A DNA stretch of 64,000 bases from CAZWRN01 sp964636275 (lineage in GTDB: Bacteria > Patescibacteriota > Microgenomatia > Daviesbacterales > UBA10151): NCBI GenBank assembly GCA_964636275.1, contig CAZWRN010000001.1, positions 118,815 to 182,814 of the forward strand. The letters run 5' to 3'. A program made the position numbers and the translations under genes. This document shows, piece by piece, positions 40,711 to 48,941 of the stretch. Position 1 is the first letter of the stretch. Each line of letters opens with the position of its first letter. The notes below the pieces were generated by a model that did not search any database, was not told the DNA's origin, and saw only the letters and a list, made by a program, of their open reading frames with translations.

Positions 40711-40806
40711 AGAATTTCTAAGTACTCTAATTGCTAATTACTAAACAAATCCCAAAAATCAAATTTCTAATATTCATTATTTAGATATTAGAAATTAGTA
40801 ATTCGA
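40711..40806. repeat. palindrome of TTTCTAATA / TAGAAATTAG words (family C)
   Basis: Left arm AGAATTTCTAAGTACTC plus TAATTGCTAATTACTAA, right arm TTAGATATTAGAAATTAGTAATTCG. The first 22 bases are identical to the left end of the element at 48942, which indicates a common origin. Confidence 0.7.
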
Positions 40807-40810
40807 ACTT

Positions 40811-41131
40811 TTAATTCTTTTCACCCCAGTCTGCGAGGTCTTGAAAGATCTTTTTTAAGGTGAGACCTTTAGGGGTCAGGGTGTATTCGACATGTAAAGG
40901 GATTTCGGTAAAAACTTTTCTTGAGACAATTCCATCATTTTCCAATTCTTGTAGCCTTTGGGATAAAGTTTTTGGACTGATTGTATCCAGGGCTCGTTGT
41001 AGCTCACCAAATCTTTTTTTGCCTTCAAACAAATTGTGTAATATTAGCATGGTCCATTTACTGCCAATTATTTTAAGTGTTTTGGCTACAGCACAGTCAT
41101 TATCTGTAAATCCAGTATTATTTTTCTGCAT
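40811..41131 (-). CDS. HxlR-family transcriptional regulator
   Basis: 106 residues from ATG at 41131; the promoter position excludes the longer frame. Winged helix with CAVAKTLKIIGSKWTMLILHNLFEGKKRFGELQRALDTISPKTLSQRLQELENDGIVSRKVFTEIPLHVEYTLTPKG, the full HxlR signature. HxlR proteins often sense thiol or electrophile stress through the conserved N-terminal Cys, present here as C in NDCAVAK. Divergent from the cupredoxin gene, which it may control. Confidence 0.9.
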   Translation of the reverse strand: MQKNNTGFTDNDCAVAKTLKIIGSKWTMLILHNLFEGKKRFGELQRALDTISPKTLSQRLQELENDGIVSRKVFTEIPLHVEYTLTPKGLTLKKIFQDLADWGEKN

Positions 41132-41137
41132 ATAAAG

Positions 41138-41146
41138 ATTATAGCA
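41138..41146 (-). promoter_or_regulatory. extended -10 of the HxlR gene (leaderless)
   Basis: Reverse strand TGC-TATAAT (41146-41138), then six bases, ATG at 41131. It decides the start codon against the frame extension to 41149. Confidence 0.6.
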
Positions 41147-41188
41147 CAATACTACAAAAAATGAAGTAACTTTATATAAATCTATGAC

Positions 41189-41217
41189 TTTACACTTTTT
41201 GTGTGATCTGTTAAATT
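41189..41217 (+). promoter_or_regulatory. cupredoxin promoter
   Basis: TTTACA (41189-41194), 17 bases, TAAATT (41212-41217). ATG at 41231, leader about 7 bases. Confidence 0.5.
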
Positions 41218-41230
41218 GATCTAACTTCTT

Positions 41231-41716
41231 ATGGATACCACCAAAATTGTCGTTGCAGTCGTATTACTCTTTCTTCTAGGAGGCGGGGCTTATTTCTATT
41301 TTCAAAATCAGAACATGAATACAGGTATGACTAATGACTCCATGATGCAGTCAATGGCTCCTCAAGCTTCAGTTATGCCATCTATGAATCCATCTGATCA
41401 TACTATGATGGCTTCCGACTCTGGATCGACTGATTCTCAGGTTAAGGAGTTTGTTGTTGAAGGCAGCAACTTTAAATTTCTCCCGGCAACTATTACCGTA
41501 AATAAAGGTGATACTGTAAAAGTCATTTTTAAAAATACCGGTGGATTTCATGATTTTGTTGTAGATGAGTTTGCAGGTGCTAAGACTAAACAAATAGGTG
41601 CCAATGCTGAGGAAACTATTGAGTTTGTCGCCGATAAAGCTGGTACTTTTGAATATTACTGTTCTGTAGGAAACCATCGAGGGATGGGAATGGTTGGCAA
41701 ATTGATTGTTAAATAA
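41231..41716 (+). CDS. membrane-anchored cupredoxin (plastocyanin/azurin-like)
   Basis: 161 residues. N-terminal membrane anchor (4-24), a Met-rich linker (about 28-62, nine Met and one His), then a cupredoxin domain with the full type-1 copper ligand set: His107 (GGFHDFVV), Cys144, His149 and Met154 (YYCSVGNHRGMGMVG). It binds one copper and transfers single electrons outside the cytoplasm. The electron partner is unknown; no respiratory gene is near. The Met-rich linker may itself bind copper. Divergent HxlR regulator suggests stress control. Confidence 0.9.
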   Translation: MDTTKIVVAVVLLFLLGGGAYFYFQNQNMNTGMTNDSMMQSMAPQASVMPSMNPSDHTMMASDSGSTDSQVKEFVVEGSNFKFLPATITVNKGDTVKVIFKNTGGFHDFVVDEFAGAKTKQIGANAEETIEFVADKAGTFEYYCSVGNHRGMGMVGKLIVK

Positions 41717-41770
41717 ATAACTTCTTCTTTTAATAAAATTCCGGAAAAATTGTTTTCAAAATAAATTAAT

Positions 41771-42400
41771 TTAGAAGTAAGGGTCAGTGCTTGGTTTGGG
41801 GAGGCCTTCTGATTTGGGTTCTTGGGTAGCTTCTGCTATGACTGAGCTGTAAGAAGGTAGTGGGGCATTATTATCTTCGGCCATTTCAACAGCGCTTTCT
41901 TCTTTGACTATTTCTGGATCTTTATCCTCAACGATCTGAGAAGTTGGAGATGAGTATAGAGATTCTTTATTGGCTACTTCTTCAAGGAGAGAATCGATTG
42001 GGCCTAAGGCCGTGTTAAATCTTTTTTCCTCTTCAATTCGGCGTTTTTCTTCAATTTGAGTTTCAGCAGCTGTTTTAAATGTATTAAACTGGGTATTTGA
42101 AAGCTGGGTATAGGCTAGAATTGCTTTTTCAGCTGTGCCTTCACCCACATGTTTAAGATTGGTGAAAAGCATCACATAGGAGTCGCTGCCGGATGCAGGT
42201 AGTTTGCTATGACTGATTTCGATCTGATAATTATCTAAATCCATTCGATAATGATCCTGAATCGAGCTGGGGTCAAATTTATTAAGATCTGTATGTACTA
42301 CTTCCAACTTACCGCTCTCTATGAGAGTGACTAGTTTTTTAATGTAATTTTCAGCTTTTTGGTAATCACCTCGAGGAGGATTGGGAGCGGCAGTATCCAT
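41771..42400 (-). CDS. hypothetical protein with charged C-terminal tail
   Basis: 209 residues, soluble. Residues 12-115 form a compact domain (YQKAENYIKKLVTLIESGKLEVVHTDLNKFDPSSIQDHYRMDLDNYQIEISHSKL...YVMLFTNLKHV). A helix (TAAETQIEEKRRIEEEKRF) and an acidic, Pro/Ser-rich disordered tail follow. No family recognised. A consensus-like leaderless promoter indicates real expression. Confidence 0.6.
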   Translation of the reverse strand: MDTAAPNPPRGDYQKAENYIKKLVTLIESGKLEVVHTDLNKFDPSSIQDHYRMDLDNYQIEISHSKLPASGSDSYVMLFTNLKHVGEGTAEKAILAYTQLSNTQFNTFKTAAETQIEEKRRIEEEKRFNTALGPIDSLLEEVANKESLYSSPTSQIVEDKDPEIVKEESAVEMAEDNNAPLPSYSSVIAEATQEPKSEGLPKPSTDPYF

Positions 42401-42406
42401 GTCACA

Positions 42407-42436
42407 ACTGTAATATGTGAAAATTTTGGTGTCAAC
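42407..42436 (-). promoter_or_regulatory. leaderless promoter of the 209-residue hypothetical
   Basis: Reverse strand TTGACA (42436-42431), about 17-18 bases, TACAGT (42412-42407), six bases, then ATG at 42400. Confidence 0.6.
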
Positions 42437-42487
42437 TAGGTCGGATAAGATCTGATGAGATCGGATTAGATCGGAGATGTCCAGCGT

Positions 42488-42516
42488 TTCACAAATTGAG
42501 GATGCTGGGTTATACT
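42488..42516 (+). promoter_or_regulatory. leaderless promoter of rodZ-like gene
   Basis: TTCACA (42488-42493), 17 bases, TATACT (42511-42516). The predicted +1 falls at 42523, the A of an ATG. Confidence 0.6.
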
Positions 42517-42522
42517 ATGCCT

Positions 42523-43161
42523 ATGCGGACTGTTGGTCAGATACTGAAAGAAGCGCGTGAGAACAAGCTATACACCCTTGATGATGTGGAAAAGCATACT
42601 AAAATCCGTAAAGAGATGCTTCAGGCATTGGAGCGAGATGATTTCGAGAAACTCCCTCCGCTGACTTTTATTCAGGGATTTATTAAAAATTACGGCAAGT
42701 TTTTAGGCTTGGATGCCAATAAATTGCTGGCTGTTTTTCGCAGAGACTATGAAGCGCAAAAACATCCACCGATGGTCATGGAGAGTTTGAAAAAGCCGGT
42801 AGGAAATAAAAAGTTTTTTATTCAGCCAAGTCATCTGATCGGCCTGACTGTGGTGTTGATTGTGCTGGGTTTTTTTGCATATTTGTGGGTAGAGTACCGG
42901 CAGTTTGCTGGTGCGCCTGAACTGCTTTTAAATAGTCCTGTTGAGGGCCAGACAGTGGATATACCATCAGTTGTGGTGGAAGGGCAGACAGATCCGGATG
43001 CTAAAGTGAAGATCAATGATCAGGATATTGGAGTCGATCAGGATGGAAAGTTTCGGGAGGAGATCAAGCTGGCGGGGTCTTCCAACGAGATTACAGTGAC
43101 ATCTACTTCAAAATTTTCTCAGACTTCCACCGAGAAACGAACCGTTTTTGTGAAAAAGTAG
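42523..43161 (+). CDS. RodZ-like helix-turn-helix membrane protein
   Basis: 212 residues from MRTVGQILKEARENK; two ATGs just upstream are possible, but the promoter places +1 at this one. HTH_25 domain (1-75: GQILKEARENKLYTLDDVEKHTKIRKEMLQALERDDFEKLPPLTFIQGFIKNYGKFLGLDA), membrane helix (about 104-125), then one external Ig-like beta domain (PELLLNSPVEGQTVDIPSVVVEGQTDPDAKVKINDQDIGVDQDG). RodZ links MreB to the wall machinery in rods; no mreB is in the window. Position after ftsK matches Bacillus ymfM. Confidence 0.8.
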   Translation: MRTVGQILKEARENKLYTLDDVEKHTKIRKEMLQALERDDFEKLPPLTFIQGFIKNYGKFLGLDANKLLAVFRRDYEAQKHPPMVMESLKKPVGNKKFFIQPSHLIGLTVVLIVLGFFAYLWVEYRQFAGAPELLLNSPVEGQTVDIPSVVVEGQTDPDAKVKINDQDIGVDQDGKFREEIKLAGSSNEITVTSTSKFSQTSTEKRTVFVKK

Positions 43162-43262
43162 TAGTTTATTAAGTAGACTATAGTAAGTAGGCGGTAGGTA
43201 AAATGGAATTTATTTTCTTACTATATTCTCTTTGCTATATACTATATACTATATACCAATCT
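43160..43262. repeat. AGTAAGTAGGCGGTAGGTA and CTATATACTATATAC word arrays
   Basis: Two word types follow each other: TAGTAAGTAG near the rodZ stop and CTATATACTATATACTATATACC near the next ATG. Same families as 361-446, 3694-3731 and 6381-6478. Confidence 0.55.
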
Positions 43263-43538
43263 ATGACACCAGTTGAAATTGCTTTAATTATTTTAATAAC
43301 CATCTGGTCAATTATTTTTATCGTGATTGGCATTGCAGTGCTGATCGTATTTTTGTCAGTTCGTCGGGCGATGAAAAAAGTGGATACTATTTTAGATCGG
43401 ACAGAGGAGCTCGCCAATAAAGCTGACTTGCCATCCAAGCTGATCACTGCATCTATTGTCGGATTTATGGCCAAAAATGGTTATGGCACGATTAAAAAAA
43501 TTATTGCTACCTTGGCTGCTCTTAAAAATAGTAAATAG
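43263..43538 (+). CDS. small single-pass membrane protein
   Basis: 91 residues from MTPVEIALIILITIWSII; the upstream frame start would read the repeat. Membrane helix at 5-33, then a short amphipathic cytoplasmic helix (RRAMKKVDTILDRTEELANKADL) and a Gly/Lys-rich end. Similar in outline to DUF948-type proteins, but not assignable. Followed eight bases later by the next small gene. Confidence 0.6.
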   Translation: MTPVEIALIILITIWSIIFIVIGIAVLIVFLSVRRAMKKVDTILDRTEELANKADLPSKLITASIVGFMAKNGYGTIKKIIATLAALKNSK

Positions 43539-43546
43539 GAGGTTTT

Positions 43547-43726
43547 ATGTCTATCCCCGAAGCAAAAAGGAGATATCGAGAGGCTGTTGAGGCGATGTCT
43601 CAGCCAGATCCTGAATTGTTAATTCAATTAAGTCGAAAAGGAGTCGGATTGCCTTGGTATCTAGAAATCGGTAATCTTGTATCTTCTATTCACCGGGGAA
43701 ATATCCGAAAAACTCGGCTTTGGTAA
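43547..43726 (+). CDS. 59-residue protein with strong Shine-Dalgarno
   Basis: MSIPEAKRRYREAVEAMSQP is followed by DPELLIQLSRKGVGLPWYLE and IGNLVSSIHRGNIRKTRLW. A consensus AGGAGG (43537-43542) lies five bases upstream of the ATG, one of the best in the window. It follows the small membrane protein and precedes the alaS promoter. Helical and basic; no family recognised. Confidence 0.6.
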   Translation: MSIPEAKRRYREAVEAMSQPDPELLIQLSRKGVGLPWYLEIGNLVSSIHRGNIRKTRLW

Positions 43727-43753
43727 TTCAAACTTCTCTTAGCAGTATTATTT

Positions 43754-43762
43754 TGGTATCAT
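43754..43762 (+). promoter_or_regulatory. extended -10 of alaS (leaderless)
   Basis: TGG-TATCAT (43754-43762), six bases, ATG at 43769. A weak -35 TTCTCT is at 43734-43739. Confidence 0.5.
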
Positions 43763-43768
43763 TCACGC

Positions 43769-45625
43769 ATGACTTCGCAGGAATTACGTCAAAAATATCT
43801 GGATTTTTTTAAAGCTCGAGATCATCAGGAGATCACACCAGCAAAGCTGGTATTGCAAGATGATCCGACTACTTTGTTTACTTCTTCTGGTATGCAGCCT
43901 TTAGTGCCTTTTTTACTGGGAGAGAAACATTCTCAAGGAGATAAATTGGTTGACTCACAGCCATCTTTCCGGGCTGAAGATATGGATGAAGTTGGTGACA
44001 ATAGACATACCACTTTTTTTGAGATGTTGGGAAATTGGGGTCTGGGAAGTTATTTCAAAAAAGAGCAATTACCTTGGATTTGGGAATTTCTGACTAAAGA
44101 AGTTGGGTTACAGGAAGATAAACTACATGTTTCCGTCTTTGAGGGAAACGATTTTGTGCCAAAGGATACTGAAAGTCGGGATATCTGGCGGTCTTTGGGA
44201 GTTTCAGAAGAACATATTCATGAATATGGAGTAAATAAAAATTGGTGGTCTCGCTCGGGGACACCCGACAAGATGCCGGTGGGGGAGATTGGTGGACCAG
44301 ACAGTGAGATTTTTTATGACTTTGGGGTGGAGAGGAAGTTTCATGAGAATTCGCAGTGGAAAGATGAAGAGTGTCATCCCAATTGTGATTGTGGTCGTTT
44401 TATGGAGATAGGGAACTCGGTGTTTATCCAGTATAAAAAAGTTGGGGATGGACAATTTGAGGAACTAGCTCAGCGTAATGTAGATTTTGGGGGTGGATTA
44501 GAGCGAATGGTTGCGGCTTCAGAAAATGAGCCAGATATATATATGACTTCATTCTTTAAACCCATTTTTGACAGAATGGAAAATGAGATAACCGGGCCAG
44601 TGAATAATTCTAGTGAAAGATTAAAAAGCACGAGAGTTGTTATTGATCATGTAAGAGCTGCTAGTTTTTTAATTGTAAATGGTGTTGTCCCTGCGAATAA
44701 GTTACAAGGTTATGTATTAAGAAGGTTATTGAGGAGAGCAGCTGTAAAATTGATTCAACTTGGTGGTGGTTCTGGGCAGCATCTGAATTGGATGGCCGAA
44801 GTTGCATGGTCAGTTATGGAACAATACAACGAGACTAATTATTTTACAAAAGATAGTAGGAAATTGGTTGAAAATATTATTTCAGAAGAGATGTCAAAGT
44901 TTTCAAAGACAATGGATAAAGGATTGAAAGAGGTAGAAAAGATTGAACAAATTGATGCTAAAAAAGCGTTTGATCTTTATCAGACTTTTGGTTTTCCGAT
45001 TGAAATTACTGCTGAGCTTTTTCAACAAAAAGGTCAGCAAATAGATATGTCAGCTTTTCAAGCCGAGTTTGATTCCCACAAAGAGTTGTCGCGAACTGCT
45101 TCAGCTGGAATGTTTGCCGGGGGGCTGGCGGGGCATTCGGATGTGGAGGTGAAGTATCATACAGCGACTCATTTGTTGCATCAGGCGCTACGAGATGTAT
45201 TGGGTCAGACTGTTTTTCAAAAAGGCTCTAATATTACGCCAGAAAGACTGCGGTTTGATTTCTCTTTTGATCGGAAAGTAACACCTGAAGAGCTTCAGAA
45301 AGTAGAGGAAATCATTAATAACAAAATCAAAGCTGATCTGAAAGTAGAGCGCAGTTACATGACTTATGATGAAGCGATGGGGATGAATGCCATTGGTCTG
45401 TTTGGAGATAAATACGACAAGACAAAAGTCAGTATTTACGCCATGGGTCCCAATGATCCAATGGCTCCGGAGTCAAAAGATCAAAGGGCTCGGGGAGGAT
45501 ATTATTCACTCGAATTTTGTGGTGGACCACATGTAGAGCACACCAATCAAGTTGGAGGTATTAAACTGGTTAAAGAAGAAGCGGTGTCGGCTGGAGTGAG
45601 GCGAATCAGAGCTGAGCTTATTTAA
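43769..45625 (+). CDS. alaS: alanyl-tRNA synthetase without C-Ala domain
   Basis: 618 residues. Class II core with motif 1 to 3 regions (FTSSGMQPLVPFLLGEKH, RHTTFFEMLGNWGLGSYFK, VDFGGGLERMVAA), tRNA-recognition helices, and the editing domain with zinc-type ligands HTATHLLH and CGGPHVEH. The C-terminal DHHA1/C-Ala part, usually carrying the length to about 870, is missing, and the gene ends normally after RRIRAELI. It charges tRNA-Ala and can still clear Ser/Gly mischarging. Codons in the middle (about 44550-44960) are richer in AGA/TTA than the flanks. Confidence 0.95.
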   Translation: MTSQELRQKYLDFFKARDHQEITPAKLVLQDDPTTLFTSSGMQPLVPFLLGEKHSQGDKLVDSQPSFRAEDMDEVGDNRHTTFFEMLGNWGLGSYFKKEQLPWIWEFLTKEVGLQEDKLHVSVFEGNDFVPKDTESRDIWRSLGVSEEHIHEYGVNKNWWSRSGTPDKMPVGEIGGPDSEIFYDFGVERKFHENSQWKDEECHPNCDCGRFMEIGNSVFIQYKKVGDGQFEELAQRNVDFGGGLERMVAASENEPDIYMTSFFKPIFDRMENEITGPVNNSSERLKSTRVVIDHVRAASFLIVNGVVPANKLQGYVLRRLLRRAAVKLIQLGGGSGQHLNWMAEVAWSVMEQYNETNYFTKDSRKLVENIISEEMSKFSKTMDKGLKEVEKIEQIDAKKAFDLYQTFGFPIEITAELFQQKGQQIDMSAFQAEFDSHKELSRTASAGMFAGGLAGHSDVEVKYHTATHLLHQALRDVLGQTVFQKGSNITPERLRFDFSFDRKVTPEELQKVEEIINNKIKADLKVERSYMTYDEAMGMNAIGLFGDKYDKTKVSIYAMGPNDPMAPESKDQRARGGYYSLEFCGGPHVEHTNQVGGIKLVKEEAVSAGVRRIRAELI

Positions 45626-45795
45626 GCAATTGAATCTGGTTCGACAGGTGTTATTTTAACTCGTTGAGGTTTATTAGAAAAATTTTCCCGTAATCGTTCA
45701 AGAGCTCTTAAATGGCTGGTTTGCATACTCAGAGGAGCGATTTTTGGTTCAATTCCTTCTAGAACTTGAAATTTAGGTTTATCTGGAGATGTCAC
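45622..45795 (-). CDS. small protein of 57 residues, GTG start
   Basis: Begins VTSPDKPKFQVLEGIEPKIA from GTG at 45795 and continues PLSMQTSHLRALERLRENFS to an end VEPDSIA. The coding call rests on the promoter: TTGAAA-N17-TAAAAT ends six bases before the GTG. Its stop overlaps the last codon of alaS. Hydrophilic, no family recognised. Confidence 0.5.
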   Translation of the reverse strand: MTSPDKPKFQVLEGIEPKIAPLSMQTSHLRALERLRENFSNKPQRVKITPVEPDSIA

Positions 45796-45801
45796 AGAGC
45801 T

Positions 45802-45830
45802 ATTTTATCAGTTGTAGCTTCAATTTTCAA
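45802..45830 (-). promoter_or_regulatory. leaderless promoter of the 57-residue gene
   Basis: Reverse strand TTGAAA (45830-45825), 17 bases, TAAAAT (45807-45802), six bases, GTG. The sequence TAAAATAGCT is shared with the promoters at 52308 and 53230. Confidence 0.6.
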
Positions 45831-45929
45831 AAAGAGAGTACATTTGCTTTTCACTTTTTCACACCTGTGGTATGATAATTTAGTTACAGTTTCAGACTGC
45901 CTGCCCAAGGCAGATCGTATTTTGCCATC

Positions 45930-48143
45930 ATGAAATTTCTTGATTCAATTTTAAACTCATTACCAATTCCAAAAAAGAATGAACCTGTAGAGTACTACTT
46001 TGGTTTGAATATCAGTCCGAGTATGGTGTATGGCTGTGTCTGGGGGATCCGAAGCGGTAAGCTGCATGTACTAAGCTCTTCAAAAACAGTCTATGAATCG
46101 GAAAAAGACCTGATTGAAGCTGCCAATTATGTTTTGGATGAAGCATTGGCCGATTTTCAGCCTGAACCAGCTAAGATTTTATTTGGTGTGCCGGATGACT
46201 GGTTGGCAGATGATGATCTGAAGCCGGAATACCTTAAAACATTGAAACAGCTGGTTAAAGAGCTAGATGTAGTCCCGTTGGCTTATGTGGCATCAACCAA
46301 TGCAATTGCCCATCTGATAGCGAGGCAGACCGGTGTGCCTTTGACGGCAATATTAGTTCATATTTCTGATCCGGTGACAGTGTCGGTGGTGAAAACAGGC
46401 AAAGTTCAGGGTACTAAGCAGGTTAAAAAGAGTGATCATCTGGCCAAAGATATTGAAAAAGCTTTGATGAATTTTACCGAAGTTGAGGTGATGCCATCTA
46501 AGATTATTATTTATGGTGATGATAAAGTTGGCAAATACAAAGAAGATCTGACATCTTATGCTTGGATGACACAGTTGCCTTTTTTGCATTTGCCAAAAAT
46601 TGAGGATTTGGACCCAGGTATTGTAGTTCAGGCAGTTGCTTACGCCGGAGCTTCCGAGATAGATCCAGAAGTGCATGTCTTATCCCAAAATATTGTTGAG
46701 GATGTTAAATCAGCTGGTAAAACCAAACCATTACATCTAGATATGGAATCGCATCATGGGCGACATCAAACAAAAGATAAACATGGTCTGGATAATGTGG
46801 GTTTTGTGACAGGAGATATTGCTGATAAAAATCAGGAGATGCTAATGGAAGATGAAGAGTTGGGCGGAGGAGAAGATGTTGATGTTTATGGTCGGGCTGT
46901 CCCAATGCGTCACAACTCACATTCAGTTAAAGAGTCACATCTATCAGAAGTCCCAGCGTTGTCTGCAGGCTCTAAAATGGGTATGCCGGTCGGTATTTTA
47001 GGGCTTTTGGGTGGAAGTACCAAGCTTTTGATTATCCCGCTTATTTTACTGGTACTGGTTGGGGTTTATCTATATTTCCAAAAGGCAAAAGTGACGGTAT
47101 TTGTGGACCTTAAAACAGTGGAGAATACTACCACTGTCACAGCCGACCCTAAAGTGAGTACGGTTGATGAACCAAATAAGATTATTCCTGGTGAAATGGT
47201 GTCTGCTGAGGTTTCAGGAAATGATAAAGGTCAGGCAACAGGTAAAAAACAGGTTGGTGATGCTGCTAAAGGAAAGGTGATTATTTACAATGCGACGGAT
47301 AAATCATTGGTAATTGATAAAGGAACGACTCTCACCAATGATAAAGGTCTCAAGTTTACATTGGATGGAAGCGTTCAAGTTGCATCAAAATCGGCTAGTG
47401 CGGCTGATCCCCCGACCAAATCGAGTTTAGTGGACGCAACAGCTGCGGTAATTGGCCCGGATAGTAATATTCCGGCTGGGGGAGATCTGAGTGTGGGTGG
47501 GTTTAATAAGTCTGATGTTGTAGCCAAAGTCGATACTGCATTTAGTGGCGGTGTCTCCAAAGATGTGACTGTGGTCACGGCAGATGATCAAAATAGGCTG
47601 TTGGCCAAAGTATTGGCTGATCTGAAAAAACAGGCAAAAGATGAACTTCAATCAAAAATGACTGGAGATGTCAAAGTATTGGAAGAAGCGTTGAGCGACA
47701 CTGTTATTAAAAAGACCTTTTCAAAGAATGTCGGGGATCAAGCTAGTGATTTTACCTTGAACCTGACTGTGAAATTGCTGGGTACATCATATAAAGATAG
47801 TGATCTGAAATCAATTGTATCCAAATTGGTTCAGGTAGATGTGCCAGCTGGGTATGATCTTGATCTGAGTCAAACTGAAACTCAAGCCGATGTGTCTAAA
47901 GTTGAAAAAGATGGTAGATTGGTTTTTTCGGCTAAATTTAAAGCCAAGCTGATGCCCAAGTTTGATTTAGAACAACTTAAAAAAGATATTGTGTTTAAAA
48001 GTGCTTCTCAGGCAGCGGATAGGTTGAAGCAAATTGAAAATGTTATTGGTTCAGATATTGAATTTAAACCTGATTTACCAGGACCGTTGGAGAGATTACC
48101 AATACTGACAAAAAATATAGATTTAGAAGTTACAGCTAAATAA
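45930..48143 (+). CDS. PilM-like actin-fold domain fused through a membrane helix to a baseplate J-like extracellular domain
   Basis: 737 residues. Residues 18-245 resemble the PilM/FtsA-type actin-like fold (YYFGLNISPSMVYGCVWGIRSGKLHVLSS; ILFGVPDDWL; PLTAILVHISDPVTVSVVKTGKV; IIIYGDDKVGKYKEDL; VVQAVAYAGASEI). A charged linker (250-350) has a His-rich portion. A membrane helix lies at about 364-384. Residues 390-737 are beta-rich, with KGKVIIYNATDKSLVIDKGTTLTNDKGLKFTLDGSVQVAS and IGPDSNIPAGGDLSVGGF, which match baseplate J-like modules common in CPR. Probably a pilus- or contact-related envelope protein. A CTGCCT/AGGCAG hairpin lies in its leader (45899-45914). Confidence 0.65.
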   Translation: MKFLDSILNSLPIPKKNEPVEYYFGLNISPSMVYGCVWGIRSGKLHVLSSSKTVYESEKDLIEAANYVLDEALADFQPEPAKILFGVPDDWLADDDLKPEYLKTLKQLVKELDVVPLAYVASTNAIAHLIARQTGVPLTAILVHISDPVTVSVVKTGKVQGTKQVKKSDHLAKDIEKALMNFTEVEVMPSKIIIYGDDKVGKYKEDLTSYAWMTQLPFLHLPKIEDLDPGIVVQAVAYAGASEIDPEVHVLSQNIVEDVKSAGKTKPLHLDMESHHGRHQTKDKHGLDNVGFVTGDIADKNQEMLMEDEELGGGEDVDVYGRAVPMRHNSHSVKESHLSEVPALSAGSKMGMPVGILGLLGGSTKLLIIPLILLVLVGVYLYFQKAKVTVFVDLKTVENTTTVTADPKVSTVDEPNKIIPGEMVSAEVSGNDKGQATGKKQVGDAAKGKVIIYNATDKSLVIDKGTTLTNDKGLKFTLDGSVQVASKSASAADPPTKSSLVDATAAVIGPDSNIPAGGDLSVGGFNKSDVVAKVDTAFSGGVSKDVTVVTADDQNRLLAKVLADLKKQAKDELQSKMTGDVKVLEEALSDTVIKKTFSKNVGDQASDFTLNLTVKLLGTSYKDSDLKSIVSKLVQVDVPAGYDLDLSQTETQADVSKVEKDGRLVFSAKFKAKLMPKFDLEQLKKDIVFKSASQAADRLKQIENVIGSDIEFKPDLPGPLERLPILTKNIDLEVTAK

Positions 48144-48247
48144 TAATAATCAAGATACAAGTAACAAGTATCCAAATAATTAGAAAATTGATCAATTTTT
48201 AAATTGGTTTTTGTTTGTTTCTTGGGATTTGTTTCTTGGATATTAAT
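48144..48247. repeat. family A palindrome before the sortase gene
   Basis: Left arm TAATAATCAAGATACAAGTAACAAGTATCC, right arm TTGTTTGTTTCTTGGGATTTGTTTCTTGGATATTAA. It starts immediately at the stop codon of the baseplate-J gene. Confidence 0.75.
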
Positions 48248-48292
48248 TTGTATTTCCTCTAACGGTAGACGGAGCCCACGAGGGGGATTCTT

Positions 48293-48937
48293 ATGATTAT
48301 TAAAGGTCTATCGTTACTATTTTTAGGAATAGGTGTTTTCATATTGATGCAAGTTGTGTTGCCTTTTTTGGAGTTTAAATCCTGGGAGCTGTTTGCTTTT
48401 GAAGAAGAGAGTGTATTGGCCAATCCTCTAAGTGGTGATGGGACAGGATTGGTCTCTGGCGTGAGTATTGAGGAGCATGATGCTTTTCCAGCGTTTATTT
48501 CCAATACAGTGAGTCCGGCCAACCTGCCATATAAAGAGTTTAAAGTCAGTATCCCTAAGATAAAGTTGGACAATATTGTTGCCAAAGTATGGAGTAATGA
48601 TTTTGAAAAAACATTGGCTCAACTTCCGGGAAGTGCATTACCAGGAGAAAAAGGCAATGTATTTATCACCGGACATTCTTCGTTACCGCAGCCGATGGGA
48701 GATCGACATGCTTGGTTTGTAAATCTGCCCAATCTTAAGAAAGGGGATAACGTCTATTTGAATGCTGCCGGACAGCAGTTTACATATATAGTAGAGGGGT
48801 TGAAGATTGTCGATCCCAAAGATACCAGTGTTTTAAATCCACCTGATAGTCGGGGAAGATATCTGACTTTGATGACTTGTGTCCCCCCAGGATTTAATAC
48901 GAAAAGATTGATTGTATTGGCAAAGCTGAAAAGCTAG
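48293..48937 (+). CDS. sortase
   Basis: 214 residues. N-terminal membrane anchor (3-25), a linker, then the sortase beta barrel with catalytic His128 (FITGHSS), Cys196 (LMTCVPPG) and Arg205 (TKRLIVLA). Sortases cut a sorting motif and join surface proteins to a cell-wall or pilus amine. GAGGGGG seven bases before the ATG gives a Shine-Dalgarno start. Closest by appearance to class D/E-like sortases. Its partner may be the baseplate-J protein just upstream, but that protein shows no C-terminal sorting signal. Confidence 0.9.
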   Translation: MIIKGLSLLFLGIGVFILMQVVLPFLEFKSWELFAFEEESVLANPLSGDGTGLVSGVSIEEHDAFPAFISNTVSPANLPYKEFKVSIPKIKLDNIVAKVWSNDFEKTLAQLPGSALPGEKGNVFITGHSSLPQPMGDRHAWFVNLPNLKKGDNVYLNAAGQQFTYIVEGLKIVDPKDTSVLNPPDSRGRYLTLMTCVPPGFNTKRLIVLAKLKS

Positions 48938-48941
48938 TGTT

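Noticed and set aside
43769..45625. AlaRS truncation by frameshift
   Set aside because: The protein ends cleanly after the editing domain and the following sequence holds no C-Ala homology in any frame.
45640..45660. GGTTCGACAGG resembling a tRNA T-arm
   Set aside because: No acceptor stem or anticodon arm around it; it lies within a small ORF with a good promoter. No tRNA was seen in the window.
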